A DNA stretch of 59,217 nt, from contig NZ_CAJHBU010000021.1 of assembly GCF_904846715.1 (NCBI RefSeq), positions 1 to 59,217 of the forward strand. Direction: 5' to 3'. Both the position numbers and the translations under genes were made by a program. The stretch's first letter is position 1. Every line of letters begins with the position of its first letter. Source of the stretch: Psychrobacter vallis (GTDB lineage: Bacteria; Pseudomonadota; Gammaproteobacteria; Pseudomonadales; Moraxellaceae). This document shows positions 1 through 8,305 of the stretch, piece by piece. A model generated the notes under the pieces. The model ran no database searches. It was not told where the DNA came from and saw only the letters and a program-made list of their open reading frames with translations.

Positions 1-169
1 GGCTAATTATAAGTGATCAATCACTCTTTACTAACTGCTTTGCCTTAATGAGGTGCGTATTATAGACGCTTTATTTAGTAAGTCAAGAAATATTTTTAAC
101 TGGTTTTAACTTTTTTTCTCGCTATGAGAAGGTAGGTTAAAACTGGGTTAGCTAAATTAGTTTGCATAG

Positions 170-246
170 ATATAATCTATCTATAACCCCTAATGCTGCT
201 CCCTTCCGACTGGGTGGCATTATACGTGGTTTTAGATGAGGGTCAA
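170..246 (-). ncRNA. Possible 4.5S/SRP-RNA-like hairpin with promoter
   Basis: On the minus strand the segment GGAAGGGAGCAGC (about 196-208) matches the core of the SRP RNA domain IV loop found in gamma-proteobacteria, and it is enclosed by a perfect 6-bp stem TAATGC/GCATTA. However, the usual CC before the GGAA tetraloop is replaced by GTC, and no long closing stem is visible. A good promoter reads TTGACC (241-246), 16 bases, TATAAT (219-224) on the same strand, but its -10 box overlaps the 5' arm of the hairpin, so the transcript would start inside the structure. It may be ffs, a degenerate copy or a different small RNA. The rest of 1-376 shows no coding region. Confidence 0.38.
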
Positions 247-376
247 GGACTATATCAAAATAATTTTAAATACATTTATTCTATAATTTTTTAGCTGTTT
301 TGTATGACATAGTAAAGTACTTGCATAGACCATAGAGTGCTTATTAGGTAATTCACTTGCCTTAAGGAAAGATAAG

Positions 377-817
377 ATGGATATTCGCGAAATGAAGATT
401 GCTGATTATGCTGATGTATATCAATTATGGATCAGTACTCCAGGTATGGGGTTAAATGATGTAGACGATTCTCAGCAAGGTATCGCTCGTATGTTACAGC
501 GCAATCCAACGCTAAGTTTTGTCGCGGAAGAAAACCAACAAATTGTTGGGGTCATCCTTGCAGGTCAAGATGGCCGCCGTGGCTATATCTACCATACCGT
601 AGTACATCAAGATTATCGCAATCAAAGCATCGCTCAGAGATTGGTGGAGATGGTATTAGATCAAATGAAAGCTTTAACAATAAGCAAAGTAGGTTTGTTT
701 ATTTTTCAAACTAATGACATTGGCAATAGCTTTTGGCAAAAAATGGGTTTTAATGTACGCAACGATACTTATTATCGTAACCATGCACTGACTAAATTAG
801 AGCGTATCGATACTTAG
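377..817 (+). CDS. GNAT family N-acetyltransferase (YpeA-like)
   Basis: This 146-residue protein is a single GNAT domain, predicted to move an acetyl group from acetyl-CoA to an unknown amine. The acetyl-CoA binding region is visible at residues 73-90 (HTVVHQDYRNQSIAQ), in the position of the family's R/Q-x-x-G-x-A loop, with Ser where Gly is usual. The C-terminal FWQKMGF segment is the typical GNAT beta-bulge region. Size and the opening MDIREMKIADY resemble the YpeA subfamily. A good ribosome binding site (AAGGA) precedes the ATG. It stands alone, in the same direction as thrS but over 500 bases away. The substrate cannot be told from sequence. Confidence 0.85.
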   Translation: MDIREMKIADYADVYQLWISTPGMGLNDVDDSQQGIARMLQRNPTLSFVAEENQQIVGVILAGQDGRRGYIYHTVVHQDYRNQSIAQRLVEMVLDQMKALTISKVGLFIFQTNDIGNSFWQKMGFNVRNDTYYRNHALTKLERIDT

Positions 818-1346
818 TTTGAAAATTTGATGACATATTTTTGATGACGATGACATAGTAGTTGATAGCCGTCATTGGCTACTTTTTGATAGTTAACGTC
901 GCTAAGTTTTGAATGTCATTACCAGCTTTTTTCTAAAATATAACAACTATCATGTCCTCTAGACTCTTGACATCGCTAACTAGGATACCTATATAAGACT
1001 ATCTAAATTACTCGATAGAGAAATTACCAAGTAGATAGCGATAGCTGTTGTCCTGCCCCTTACTATCTAGTGTTCATAGACTATTTTTGCTATTATAACG
1101 TTGTTTCTATTCTCTACTATTGGATTTCTCCTATAAAGGTAAAATACTGACCCTTATCAAAATTCAATCAGCTGTTATCATTGGTTGGTTCTTAAGGTTG
1201 TATGCAGATTATATTAGAGAAGAAAAGGCATGCACGTATTTTTACAACATATCACAATGATTGAATAAATTGATGTGGTCTCACAGTTATATGATTGATG
1301 GTTGCAATCATCACTGCCAACGGACCCAAAAACAGGCGAATATATT
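818..1346 (+). other. Intergenic region and thrS leader, no clear gene
   Basis: A weak stem-loop with a T run (about 864-893) could terminate the acetyltransferase gene. Further on, a 20-codon reading frame at 1202-1264 starts after AAGG and carries two adjacent Thr codons, and a 7-bp hairpin (ATGATTG/CAATCAT, about 1290-1311) follows just before thrS. Both could belong to a thrS leader, but neither resembles the tRNA-like operator known from E. coli closely enough to call. No RNA gene or repeat was recognised. Confidence 0.4.
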
Positions 1347-3281
1347 ATGGTAGCGATTACTTTACCCGATGGTAGCGTAAAAAACTTCGAAGGCAATACC
1401 ACAGTCATGGAAGTGGCGCAAAGTATTGGGACAGGGCTTGCTAAAGCAACGGTTGCTGGGCGCGTGAACGGACATTTGGTAGATGCGCACGACCCTATTA
1501 TTGCTGATGCTAAGGTCGAAATCGTAACACCAAAAGATGCTGACGGTGTTGATATCATTCGCCACTCCTGTGCTCATCTATTGGGTCATGCTGTTAAACA
1601 GCTATATCCTGATGTAAAAATGGTGATTGGCCCTGTTATTGATGACGGATTTTATTATGATATTTTTAGTGAGACGCCCTTCACACCTGAGCACATGGAA
1701 GCAATCGAAAAGCGCATGATGGCGCTGATAAAGCAAGATTATGACGTGATTAAAAAAATGACGCCGCGCGCTGAAGCGATTGAGATATTTCAGTCACGTA
1801 ATGAAGATTATAAGCTTAAATTGATTAACGATATGCCGGGTGAGGAAGCCTTTGGTCTTTATCATCATCAAGAATATGTCGATATGTGCCGTGGCCCGCA
1901 CGTACCAAATACACGATTTCTAAAAGTATTTAAACTGACTAAGATGTCTGGCGCTTATTGGCGCGGTGATGCCAAAAATGAACAGCTACAACGTATTTAT
2001 GGTACAGCATGGGCGGATAAGAAAGATCTAAAAGCGTATATCCAGCGTATTGAAGAAGCTGAAAAACGTGACCATCGTAAGATCGGTAAAGCGCTCAATC
2101 TGTTTCATATGCAAGAACAAGCGCCAGGTATGGTTTTTTGGCATGCAAACGGCTGGACGATTTATCAAGTACTTGAGCAATATATGCGTAAAGTACAATA
2201 CGATAATGGCTATGAAGAAATCAAAACGCCACAAATCGTTGATCGTAGCTTATGGGAGCGTTCTGGACATTGGGGCAATTATGCGACCAATATGTTTACG
2301 ACCTCTAGTGAAAACCGTGATTATGCGGTAAAGCCGATGAACTGTCCTTGCCACGTGCAAGTCTTTAACCAAGGCTTAAAGTCTTACCGTGATTTGCCAT
2401 TACGTATGGCAGAGTTTGGCTCTTGTCATCGTAACGAACCGTCAGGCTCACTGCATGGCCTGATGCGAGTACGTGGTTTCACTCAAGATGATGCACATAT
2501 TTTCTGTACTCAAGCGCAAATTCAGCAAGAAGTGGCTGATTTTATTAAGCTGACCCTTGCTGTTTATGAAGACTTTGGTTTTGATAACATTATCATGAAG
2601 CTCTCTACTCGCCCTGAAAAACGCGTTGGTAGTGATGAGTCTTGGGATTTTGCAGAAAAAGCACTGTCCGATGCTCTTGATAGCTCTGGTCTTGATTGGG
2701 ATTATCTCCCAGGAGAAGGTGCATTCTATGGCCCGAAAATCGAATTTAGTCTCAAGGATTCTTTAGGGCGTGTTTGGCAGTGCGGTACGATTCAGGTTGA
2801 TCCAAACATGCCTGAACGCCTTGATGCAGAATTCGTCAATGAACAAAATGAGCGCGAAGTGCCTATTATGTTGCACCGTGCGATCTTGGGTTCATTCGAG
2901 CGCTTCATCGGTATACTCATTGAAAACTATGCGGGTTGGATGCCAGTATGGCTCGCGCCGCAGCAAGTAGCGGTCATGAATATCACTGACAAACAAGGCA
3001 ATGCCTGCGAAAATGTGGTGAGTGAACTAAAAAATGCAGGTATTCGCGCTGTTAGTGACTTGCGTAACGAAAAGATTGGATTTAAGATACGAGAGAAAAC
3101 ATTAGAACGTATTCCCTATATGCTAGTATTAGGGGATAAAGAAGTCGAATCGGGCAGTGTCAATGTCCGAACCCGTGAAGGTGAGAACCTCGGGGTGATG
3201 AGTGTTTCTGAATTTATTACATTAGTACAGACCGCTGTCGCTGAGAAAGGCCGACAGACCCCAAAAACAGATGAGGAGTAA
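1347..3281 (+). CDS. thrS: Threonine--tRNA ligase
   Basis: Cytoplasmic class II synthetase that charges tRNA-Thr; 644 residues, close to the usual 640. An N-terminal TGS domain (1-61) is followed by the editing domain with H73xxxH77, the class II core with the zinc cysteine in NCPCHVQVF, motif 2 around [11 protein letters not shown], motif 3 around [13 protein letters not shown], and a C-terminal anticodon-binding domain. The frame is open from an upstream ATG at 1302, but the family begins at [10 protein letters not shown], so I place the start at 1347; the ribosome site there (AGGCGA) is weak. It lies 5 bases upstream of infC, as in the conserved thrS-infC operon. Confidence 0.97.
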   Translation: MVAITLPDGSVKNFEGNTTVMEVAQSIGTGLAKATVAGRVNGHLVDAHDPIIADAKVEIVTPKDADGVDIIRHSCAHLLGHAVKQLYPDVKMVIGPVIDDGFYYDIFSETPFTPEHMEAIEKRMMALIKQDYDVIKKMTPRAEAIEIFQSRNEDYKLKLINDMPGEEAFGLYHHQEYVDMCRGPHVPNTRFLKVFKLTKMSGAYWRGDAKNEQLQRIYGTAWADKKDLKAYIQRIEEAEKRDHRKIGKALNLFHMQEQAPGMVFWHANGWTIYQVLEQYMRKVQYDNGYEEIKTPQIVDRSLWERSGHWGNYATNMFTTSSENRDYAVKPMNCPCHVQVFNQGLKSYRDLPLRMAEFGSCHRNEPSGSLHGLMRVRGFTQDDAHIFCTQAQIQQEVADFIKLTLAVYEDFGFDNIIMKLSTRPEKRVGSDESWDFAEKALSDALDSSGLDWDYLPGEGAFYGPKIEFSLKDSLGRVWQCGTIQVDPNMPERLDAEFVNEQNEREVPIMLHRAILGSFERFIGILIENYAGWMPVWLAPQQVAVMNITDKQGNACENVVSELKNAGIRAVSDLRNEKIGFKIREKTLERIPYMLVLGDKEVESGSVNVRTREGENLGVMSVSEFITLVQTAVAEKGRQTPKTDEE

Positions 3282-3289
3282 TACCTATT
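3274..3289 (+). promoter_or_regulatory. infC ribosome binding site and ATT start codon
   Basis: AGGAG at 3274-3278 lies 8 bases before an in-frame ATT at 3287, giving [19 protein letters not shown], which aligns with the N-terminus of IF3. The alternative TTG at 3305 is 26 bases from the Shine-Dalgarno and would drop conserved N-terminal residues. E. coli infC also uses the rare codon ATT, which lets IF3 repress its own translation by rejecting non-canonical starts. Confidence 0.8.
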
Positions 3290-3808
3290 AAACAGTCGAA
3301 CCGTTTGAACATTAACGAAGATATCAGTGCCAAAGAAGTCCGTCTCGTTAAAGAAGATGGCGAACAAATGGGCGTGGTCGATATCGATACCGCGATGAAA
3401 GCGGCACGTGAAGACAATCTAGATTTGGTCGAATTAGTTCCTGAAGCCAAGCCGCCAGTATGTAAGATCATGGATTATAAGCATTTCCTCTATGATCAAA
3501 AGCAAAAGGCCAAAGAAGCTAAGAAAAACCAGAAGCAGACTCAGCTCAAAGAGATGAAGCTACGCCCTAGTACCGAAGAAGCCGATTATCAGGTGAAACT
3601 GAGAAAAATCGTGAGCTTCTTGGAAGATCAAGACAAAGTTAAAATTAGCATCCGCTTCCGTGGACGTGAAATGGCGCACCAAGACATTGGGCGTAAACAA
3701 CTTGATCGTATCATTGAAGATACGGCTGATATCTCAAACGTCGAACAGTACCCTAAGATGGAAGGTCGTCAAATGGGTATGCTGCTTGGGCCAACTAAGA
3801 AAAAATAA
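3287..3808 (+). CDS. infC: Translation initiation factor IF-3
   Basis: IF3 binds the 30S subunit, prevents premature 50S joining and checks the start codon and initiator tRNA. From the ATT start at 3287 the protein is 173 residues, near the family norm of about 180. The N-domain ([17 protein letters not shown]...VCKIMDY), the lysine-rich linker ([15 protein letters not shown]) and the C-domain ([17 protein letters not shown]...GRQMGML) are all present. It follows thrS by 5 bases. A hairpin terminator comes 57 bases later, and the ribosomal protein genes rpmI and rplT that usually follow infC are absent here. Confidence 0.95.
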   Translation: MKQSNRLNINEDISAKEVRLVKEDGEQMGVVDIDTAMKAAREDNLDLVELVPEAKPPVCKIMDYKHFLYDQKQKAKEAKKNQKQTQLKEMKLRPSTEEADYQVKLRKIVSFLEDQDKVKISIRFRGREMAHQDIGRKQLDRIIEDTADISNVEQYPKMEGRQMGMLLGPTKKK

Positions 3809-3865
3809 TCGGCATTTTAGATTATCAGTTAGTTGTGGCTGTTATTGTTCTATATTTATACTCTT

Positions 3866-3902
3866 AACCATCAATATGCTGCGGGATATTGATGGTTTTT
3901 TA
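3866..3902 (+). terminator. Rho-independent terminator of thrS-infC
   Basis: AACCATCAATAT and ATATTGATGGTT form a 12-bp stem around an 8-base loop, followed by a T run. This closes the thrS-infC unit. The remaining bases up to telA at 4196 hold no gene or other feature that I can see. Confidence 0.85.
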
Positions 3903-4195
3903 TTATTTGAACTGACATATGTGTTTTTTGAATGTTTTTAGCGAAATATAATTGGCTGACGCTATTTTACAAAACCAACCTTCTCAACCATTTGATTACA
4001 AGTTAGTCTAAAGGTCAGCTGCGCTTGATTGGCACTATCAAAATAAGACTCAAATAAAAAACTACGTATAAAAAATGGTTCATTATGAATGATTATTTAC
4101 GGTTTACTTTTATTACGATTTACTCTTATATAGTTATCAAGCCACATTGTCGTTGATCCAAAATACCTTCTATTTTAAATATTATAGGAAATTTC

Positions 4196-5440
4196 ATGCA
4201 AGAATTGACCCCACCAGAAAACGCCAGTACTCCTAGTATTTCTTTGACCGCGCCTGAACCTGTGAAAGAAATACAAAAAAGTGAAGCAGATCAGATGGTC
4301 AAGTTGGATGAAAGCCAAATTCCAGAGCTTGATGCCAAAGTTGATGCTTTTGTCGATCATGTGATTACCAACTCCGTGCATAGCCCTGAGTTTCAGCAAA
4401 ATGTGCAATCTATTCATAATCTAGGGACGAAAGAGATTCGTGAATCGGCGCAAGTATCTAATCGTATGCTCGATTTACCAGCGAAAAGCTTGAATGACAG
4501 CTTATTTGATAACTCTCCTATCGCCAAGTCACTGACGGAGCTGCGCGGGATTGTCGAAGATTTGGATCCAAGTAAAAAAGAACTCACCAGCTCACGTAAG
4601 TTGTTTGGCCTCATTCCTTTTGGTAATAAAGTACAAGATTATTTCCGTCAATATGAGTCGGCTCAATCGCATATCAATGCTGTCGTGACCAGTCTATATA
4701 ATGGTAAGGACGAGCTGCTCAAAGATAATGCCATGATTGAGCAAGAAAAAATCAATATGTGGGAGTTGATGCAGTCTATTCGTCAATATGTCTATGTGGG
4801 CAAAAAAATTGACGAGCAATTAGAGCAAAAGGTCTATGCCATAGAAGCGACGGATCCTGAAAAAGCGCGTATCATTAAAGAAGAGATGTTGTTCTATGTG
4901 CGTCAAAAGAATACCGATTTTTTGACACAGTTGGCGGTCAACGTGCAAGGGTATTTGGCACTTGATACCATTCGCCGCAACAATCTAGAGCTGATTAAAG
5001 GTGTGGATCGTGCGACCACGACCACTATTTCTGCATTGCGTACAGCCGTTGTCGTTGCCCAAGCCATGACCAATCAAAAGCTAGTACTGGATCAGATTAC
5101 GGCGTTGAATAAAACCACCAGCAGTTTGATTGAATCAACCTCAGCCATGCTTAAACGCCAATCTGGTGAGATTCATGAACAAGCAACCAGTAGCAGTATT
5201 GAGCTTGATAAATTACAAAACGCCTTCAATAATGTATATGATACGATGGATATGATCAGCAATTATAAAATTGAAGCGTTAGAGAACATGAAACAGACAG
5301 TCAATACGTTGACTACTGAGGTTGATAAAGCCCAAAAATATCTCGATAAGTCTAACCAAACGACGGTACTAGAAGTGTCCAAAGAGATAGACAGTAAAAA
5401 GATAACCAATAAATCAAGTGCGGTCGATGTTGATATTTGA
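4196..5440 (+). CDS. TelA-family toxic anion resistance protein
   Basis: The 414-residue product matches the TelA/YceG-like family, a cytosolic, mostly helical coiled-coil protein named for tellurite resistance, with a general role in envelope or anion stress. Typical segments are the RKLFGLIPFGNKVQDYF motif near residue 140, the central VQGYLALDTIRRNN, and a long C-terminal coiled coil (about 290-395). There is no signal peptide or membrane segment. The first 60 residues are acidic and low in complexity. It is transcribed alone, between infC and rnr. Biochemical function in the family is poorly defined, so the resistance label is by family only. Confidence 0.85.
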   Translation: MQELTPPENASTPSISLTAPEPVKEIQKSEADQMVKLDESQIPELDAKVDAFVDHVITNSVHSPEFQQNVQSIHNLGTKEIRESAQVSNRMLDLPAKSLNDSLFDNSPIAKSLTELRGIVEDLDPSKKELTSSRKLFGLIPFGNKVQDYFRQYESAQSHINAVVTSLYNGKDELLKDNAMIEQEKINMWELMQSIRQYVYVGKKIDEQLEQKVYAIEATDPEKARIIKEEMLFYVRQKNTDFLTQLAVNVQGYLALDTIRRNNLELIKGVDRATTTTISALRTAVVVAQAMTNQKLVLDQITALNKTTSSLIESTSAMLKRQSGEIHEQATSSSIELDKLQNAFNNVYDTMDMISNYKIEALENMKQTVNTLTTEVDKAQKYLDKSNQTTVLEVSKEIDSKKITNKSSAVDVDI

Positions 5441-5581
5441 TTTGTTCTGATGGTTTTTGCCTGTTAAAGGCGACAATCCCATGCTACCGAATACACATAA
5501 GACAATTGACGCAAGATATTGCAATGTCGTTCGTGTTAAGATAGTCCTTATTAATAATTTTAAAAATAGATATGGTAATTT

Positions 5582-7843
5582 ATGAGTTGGAACGATCCAA
5601 ACGCCTCAAGTGAGGCAAAAAGATATGACAATCCTATCCCTAGTCGTGAGCTGATACTCAGCACGATTACTGAGAATGGTGAAGTCACGCATCAACAATT
5701 GGCAAAAGCCTTTAATATTGATGACTCAGACCAGTTTGATGCGTTAGGCAATCGCCTAAAAGCAATGGCGCGTGATGGACAAGTCAATCGCGATGGCCGC
5801 CCTTATCGCTATCGCACAGTGACCACGCAAGATGTCGTCACCGGCACAGTCTCTGCACATCCTAAAGGCTTTGGTTTTGTCTTGTTAAGCGATATGCCAG
5901 ATTTATTCTTGCATGAAAAACAAATGCGTTGGGTGTTTAATGGCGATACAGTGGAAGCCGTTGGTACGTCAACAGATAACCGTGGTCGTACTGAAGGTCG
6001 TATTGTCGATGTCGTTGAACGTCGTCAAGACAACTTCATTGGGACACTTGCTCGTGATGAGGATGGTTATTGTGTCGAACTTGGCAGTCCAAATAACCAC
6101 CAACCGATTACGGTTACTGAAGACAATGTCCAAGCCCTAAACGCTAAGCAAGGCTCTCCTGTCAAGGTGGACATCATTGATTGGCCAAACCAGCATGAGT
6201 TTGCAACGGGCAAAATCACTGAAGTATTGTCTAATGATAATGATCGCGAACTGATTATTGAAACTACCCTGCTCAATTATGATATTCCATCAGATTTTAG
6301 TGAAGCAGCCCTTGAGCAGGCCAACGGCTATCAAGAACCCACCGAAAAAGACTTAAAAGGTCGCAAGGATCTGCGTGACTTACCACTCGTTACTATCGAT
6401 GGTGAAGATGCGCGTGACTTTGATGATGCTGTTTTTGCTGAAAAACGTTCTGGTGGTAACTATCGTGTCTTGGTAGCGATTGCTGATGTGAGTTATTATG
6501 TCACCCCAAACTCACCGCTTGACCAAGATGCCTATGAACGTGGTACGTCAGTCTATTTCCCGCATCGCGTGATTCCTATGTTGCCTGAAGTACTCTCTAA
6601 CGGTCTATGCTCATTAAACCCTGATCGTGACCGCTTGTGTATGGTGGCTGATATCAAAATATCACGGGCAGGCAAAGTCACAGGATATGAGTTTTATCCT
6701 GCAATGATGCACTCGCAAGCACGCTTAACCTATAACCAGGTAAATGCTTATCTTGATAATCCAGAAGACAAGAGTGTCCCTACTTCATTAACTGGTAACA
6801 AAGACGTCAAAAAATCAGTCGATACCTTGTACCAGCTGTATGAGCTCCTCGTTAAAAAACGTGAAGAGCGCCATGCGATGGAGTTTGAAACGGTCGAGAC
6901 ATACATCAAGTTTAATGAAAAAGGTGGTATCGACGCTATTTTACCGCGTACTCGCGGTGATTCTCAGAAGCTTATCGAAGAATGTATGCTACTGGCCAAT
7001 ACTTGTGCGGCGAATTTTGCCCTAAAACATGAGCTACCAGTCTTATATCGTAACCACGATAAGCCTGATGGCGAAAAATCGATGCGTATTCATGAATATG
7101 CAAAAAACTTCGGTTTGCCATTCCCAGAAGAGAATCCAACGCAAGCGGATTATCAGCGAATTATTGAAGCAACGAAAGACCGACCTGATGCGATTAGCAT
7201 CCATAGCATGCTACTGCGCTCAATGATGCAAGCAAATTATGCACCTGACAATATCGGTCACTTCGGTTTGGCTTATGACGAATATAGCCACTTTACCTCG
7301 CCTATTCGCCGTTATCCCGATTTGATGCTGCATCGTGCGATCAAAGCAAAAGTGACGAATAGCAAGCAACCAGTCATGGACTTCTCTCTTGAAGGCGCTG
7401 GTACGCAAACGTCCGATACAGAACGCCGTGCAGAAAAAGCATCGCGCTATGTAGAGTCTTGGCTCAAGTGCCATTATATGACAGATCATGTCGGTGAAGA
7501 TTTCGAAGGTGTGGTAACCACGGTTACTAACTTTGGTCTATTTGTCACCCTGACTGACTTATATATTGATGGTTTGGTCCACATCTCAAACGTCGGTGAT
7601 GACTTCTTTGTTTATGATGAGCAGCAACAGCAGCTTATCGGTAAAGACAAAGGCACATTATTCGGACTTGGCGATTTGGTCAAAGTAAAAGTAGCTGGCG
7701 TGAACATGGATCTGCTACAAATTGACTTTGATTTGAAAGAAAAGCTGCAATCTAGTGAGATGAATCAAACCAAAAAGGGGCAAGCTAAGAAAAGCCCTGC
7801 TAAGAGAAATAGTCGTAGTAGAAACACCAGTAAGAAAAGCTAG
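5582..7843 (+). CDS. rnr: Ribonuclease R
   Basis: Processive 3'-5' exoribonuclease that degrades structured RNA and takes part in RNA quality control and trans-translation. The 753 residues show an N-terminal winged helix (about 20-85), two cold-shock OB domains (about 85-240), the RNB catalytic domain starting at residue 271 with the acidic cluster DGEDARDFDDAV, an S1 domain (about 645-725, DFEGVVTTVTNFGLFV) and a short basic tail. Length is slightly below E. coli RNase R (813) because the tail is shorter. It ends in a strong bidirectional terminator shared with the convergent gene at 7913-8221. Confidence 0.96.
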   Translation: MSWNDPNASSEAKRYDNPIPSRELILSTITENGEVTHQQLAKAFNIDDSDQFDALGNRLKAMARDGQVNRDGRPYRYRTVTTQDVVTGTVSAHPKGFGFVLLSDMPDLFLHEKQMRWVFNGDTVEAVGTSTDNRGRTEGRIVDVVERRQDNFIGTLARDEDGYCVELGSPNNHQPITVTEDNVQALNAKQGSPVKVDIIDWPNQHEFATGKITEVLSNDNDRELIIETTLLNYDIPSDFSEAALEQANGYQEPTEKDLKGRKDLRDLPLVTIDGEDARDFDDAVFAEKRSGGNYRVLVAIADVSYYVTPNSPLDQDAYERGTSVYFPHRVIPMLPEVLSNGLCSLNPDRDRLCMVADIKISRAGKVTGYEFYPAMMHSQARLTYNQVNAYLDNPEDKSVPTSLTGNKDVKKSVDTLYQLYELLVKKREERHAMEFETVETYIKFNEKGGIDAILPRTRGDSQKLIEECMLLANTCAANFALKHELPVLYRNHDKPDGEKSMRIHEYAKNFGLPFPEENPTQADYQRIIEATKDRPDAISIHSMLLRSMMQANYAPDNIGHFGLAYDEYSHFTSPIRRYPDLMLHRAIKAKVTNSKQPVMDFSLEGAGTQTSDTERRAEKASRYVESWLKCHYMTDHVGEDFEGVVTTVTNFGLFVTLTDLYIDGLVHISNVGDDFFVYDEQQQQLIGKDKGTLFGLGDLVKVKVAGVNMDLLQIDFDLKEKLQSSEMNQTKKGQAKKSPAKRNSRSRNTSKKS

Positions 7844-7867
7844 CTTTAGCTAAAACCTTAAAACAAT

Positions 7868-7900
7868 AAAAAAGGCTAACGTCGACGTTAGCCTTTTTTT
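7868..7900. terminator. Bidirectional terminator between rnr and the convergent gene
   Basis: A perfect stem AGGCTAACGT-CG-ACGTTAGCCT is flanked by an A run on the left and a T run on the right, so it can terminate rnr on the plus strand and the small gene on the minus strand. Confidence 0.92.
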
Positions 7901-7912
7901 ATGGGCGTATTT

Positions 7913-8221
7913 TTATTGTGTTTCACTATTCACTTGTGCCAACCGTGCTTGATCGGCTTGCTGCGCCTGATCAATCTTGGCAGTAGCATCATCCAAGATG
8001 GCTTTAGGCTGTTCGCCAAGTGGTTTGCTCGCGATATTTTCTGAACCACTTACTGCCTTATCTGTATCAGATGCCGCTGTGCTGGCCATCGATTGCTCAG
8101 AGTTAACGCCATCAACGGCCATTTCTCTATTTTTATCATGCTGAATACCGTTGATAAGGTTAAAACCCAATAACGCCACTATGCCAACCAATGCGAATAT
8201 AATGAGATGTTTCATTTGCAT
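7913..8221 (-). CDS. Small membrane-anchored hypothetical protein
   Basis: This 102-residue protein has one N-terminal hydrophobic segment (residues 4-24, HLIIFALVGIVALLGFNLI), followed by a hydrophilic, alanine-, serine- and glutamine-rich tail with a likely helical end (ILDDATAKIDQAQQADQ). It is probably an inner-membrane anchored protein with a periplasmic tail. Met3 is an equally likely start. It is transcribed convergently with rnr. I do not recognise the family; the weak BON-MscS neighbour upstream gives no firm functional hint. Confidence 0.6.
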   Translation of the reverse strand: MQMKHLIIFALVGIVALLGFNLINGIQHDKNREMAVDGVNSEQSMASTAASDTDKAVSGSENIASKPLGEQPKAILDDATAKIDQAQQADQARLAQVNSETQ

Positions 8222-8305
8222 AAAAAATGTCTCGTATTTGAATAAGGATTAGAGACACGTTTCACTGCATTTTTTATGCCCATTTTTTTAGTATAGTCTT
8301 ACGAA

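Noticed and set aside
1302..1346. Upstream extension of thrS from ATG 1302
   Set aside because: The 15 extra residues are not part of the ThrRS family N-terminus, and [10 protein letters not shown] at 1347 fits the TGS domain.
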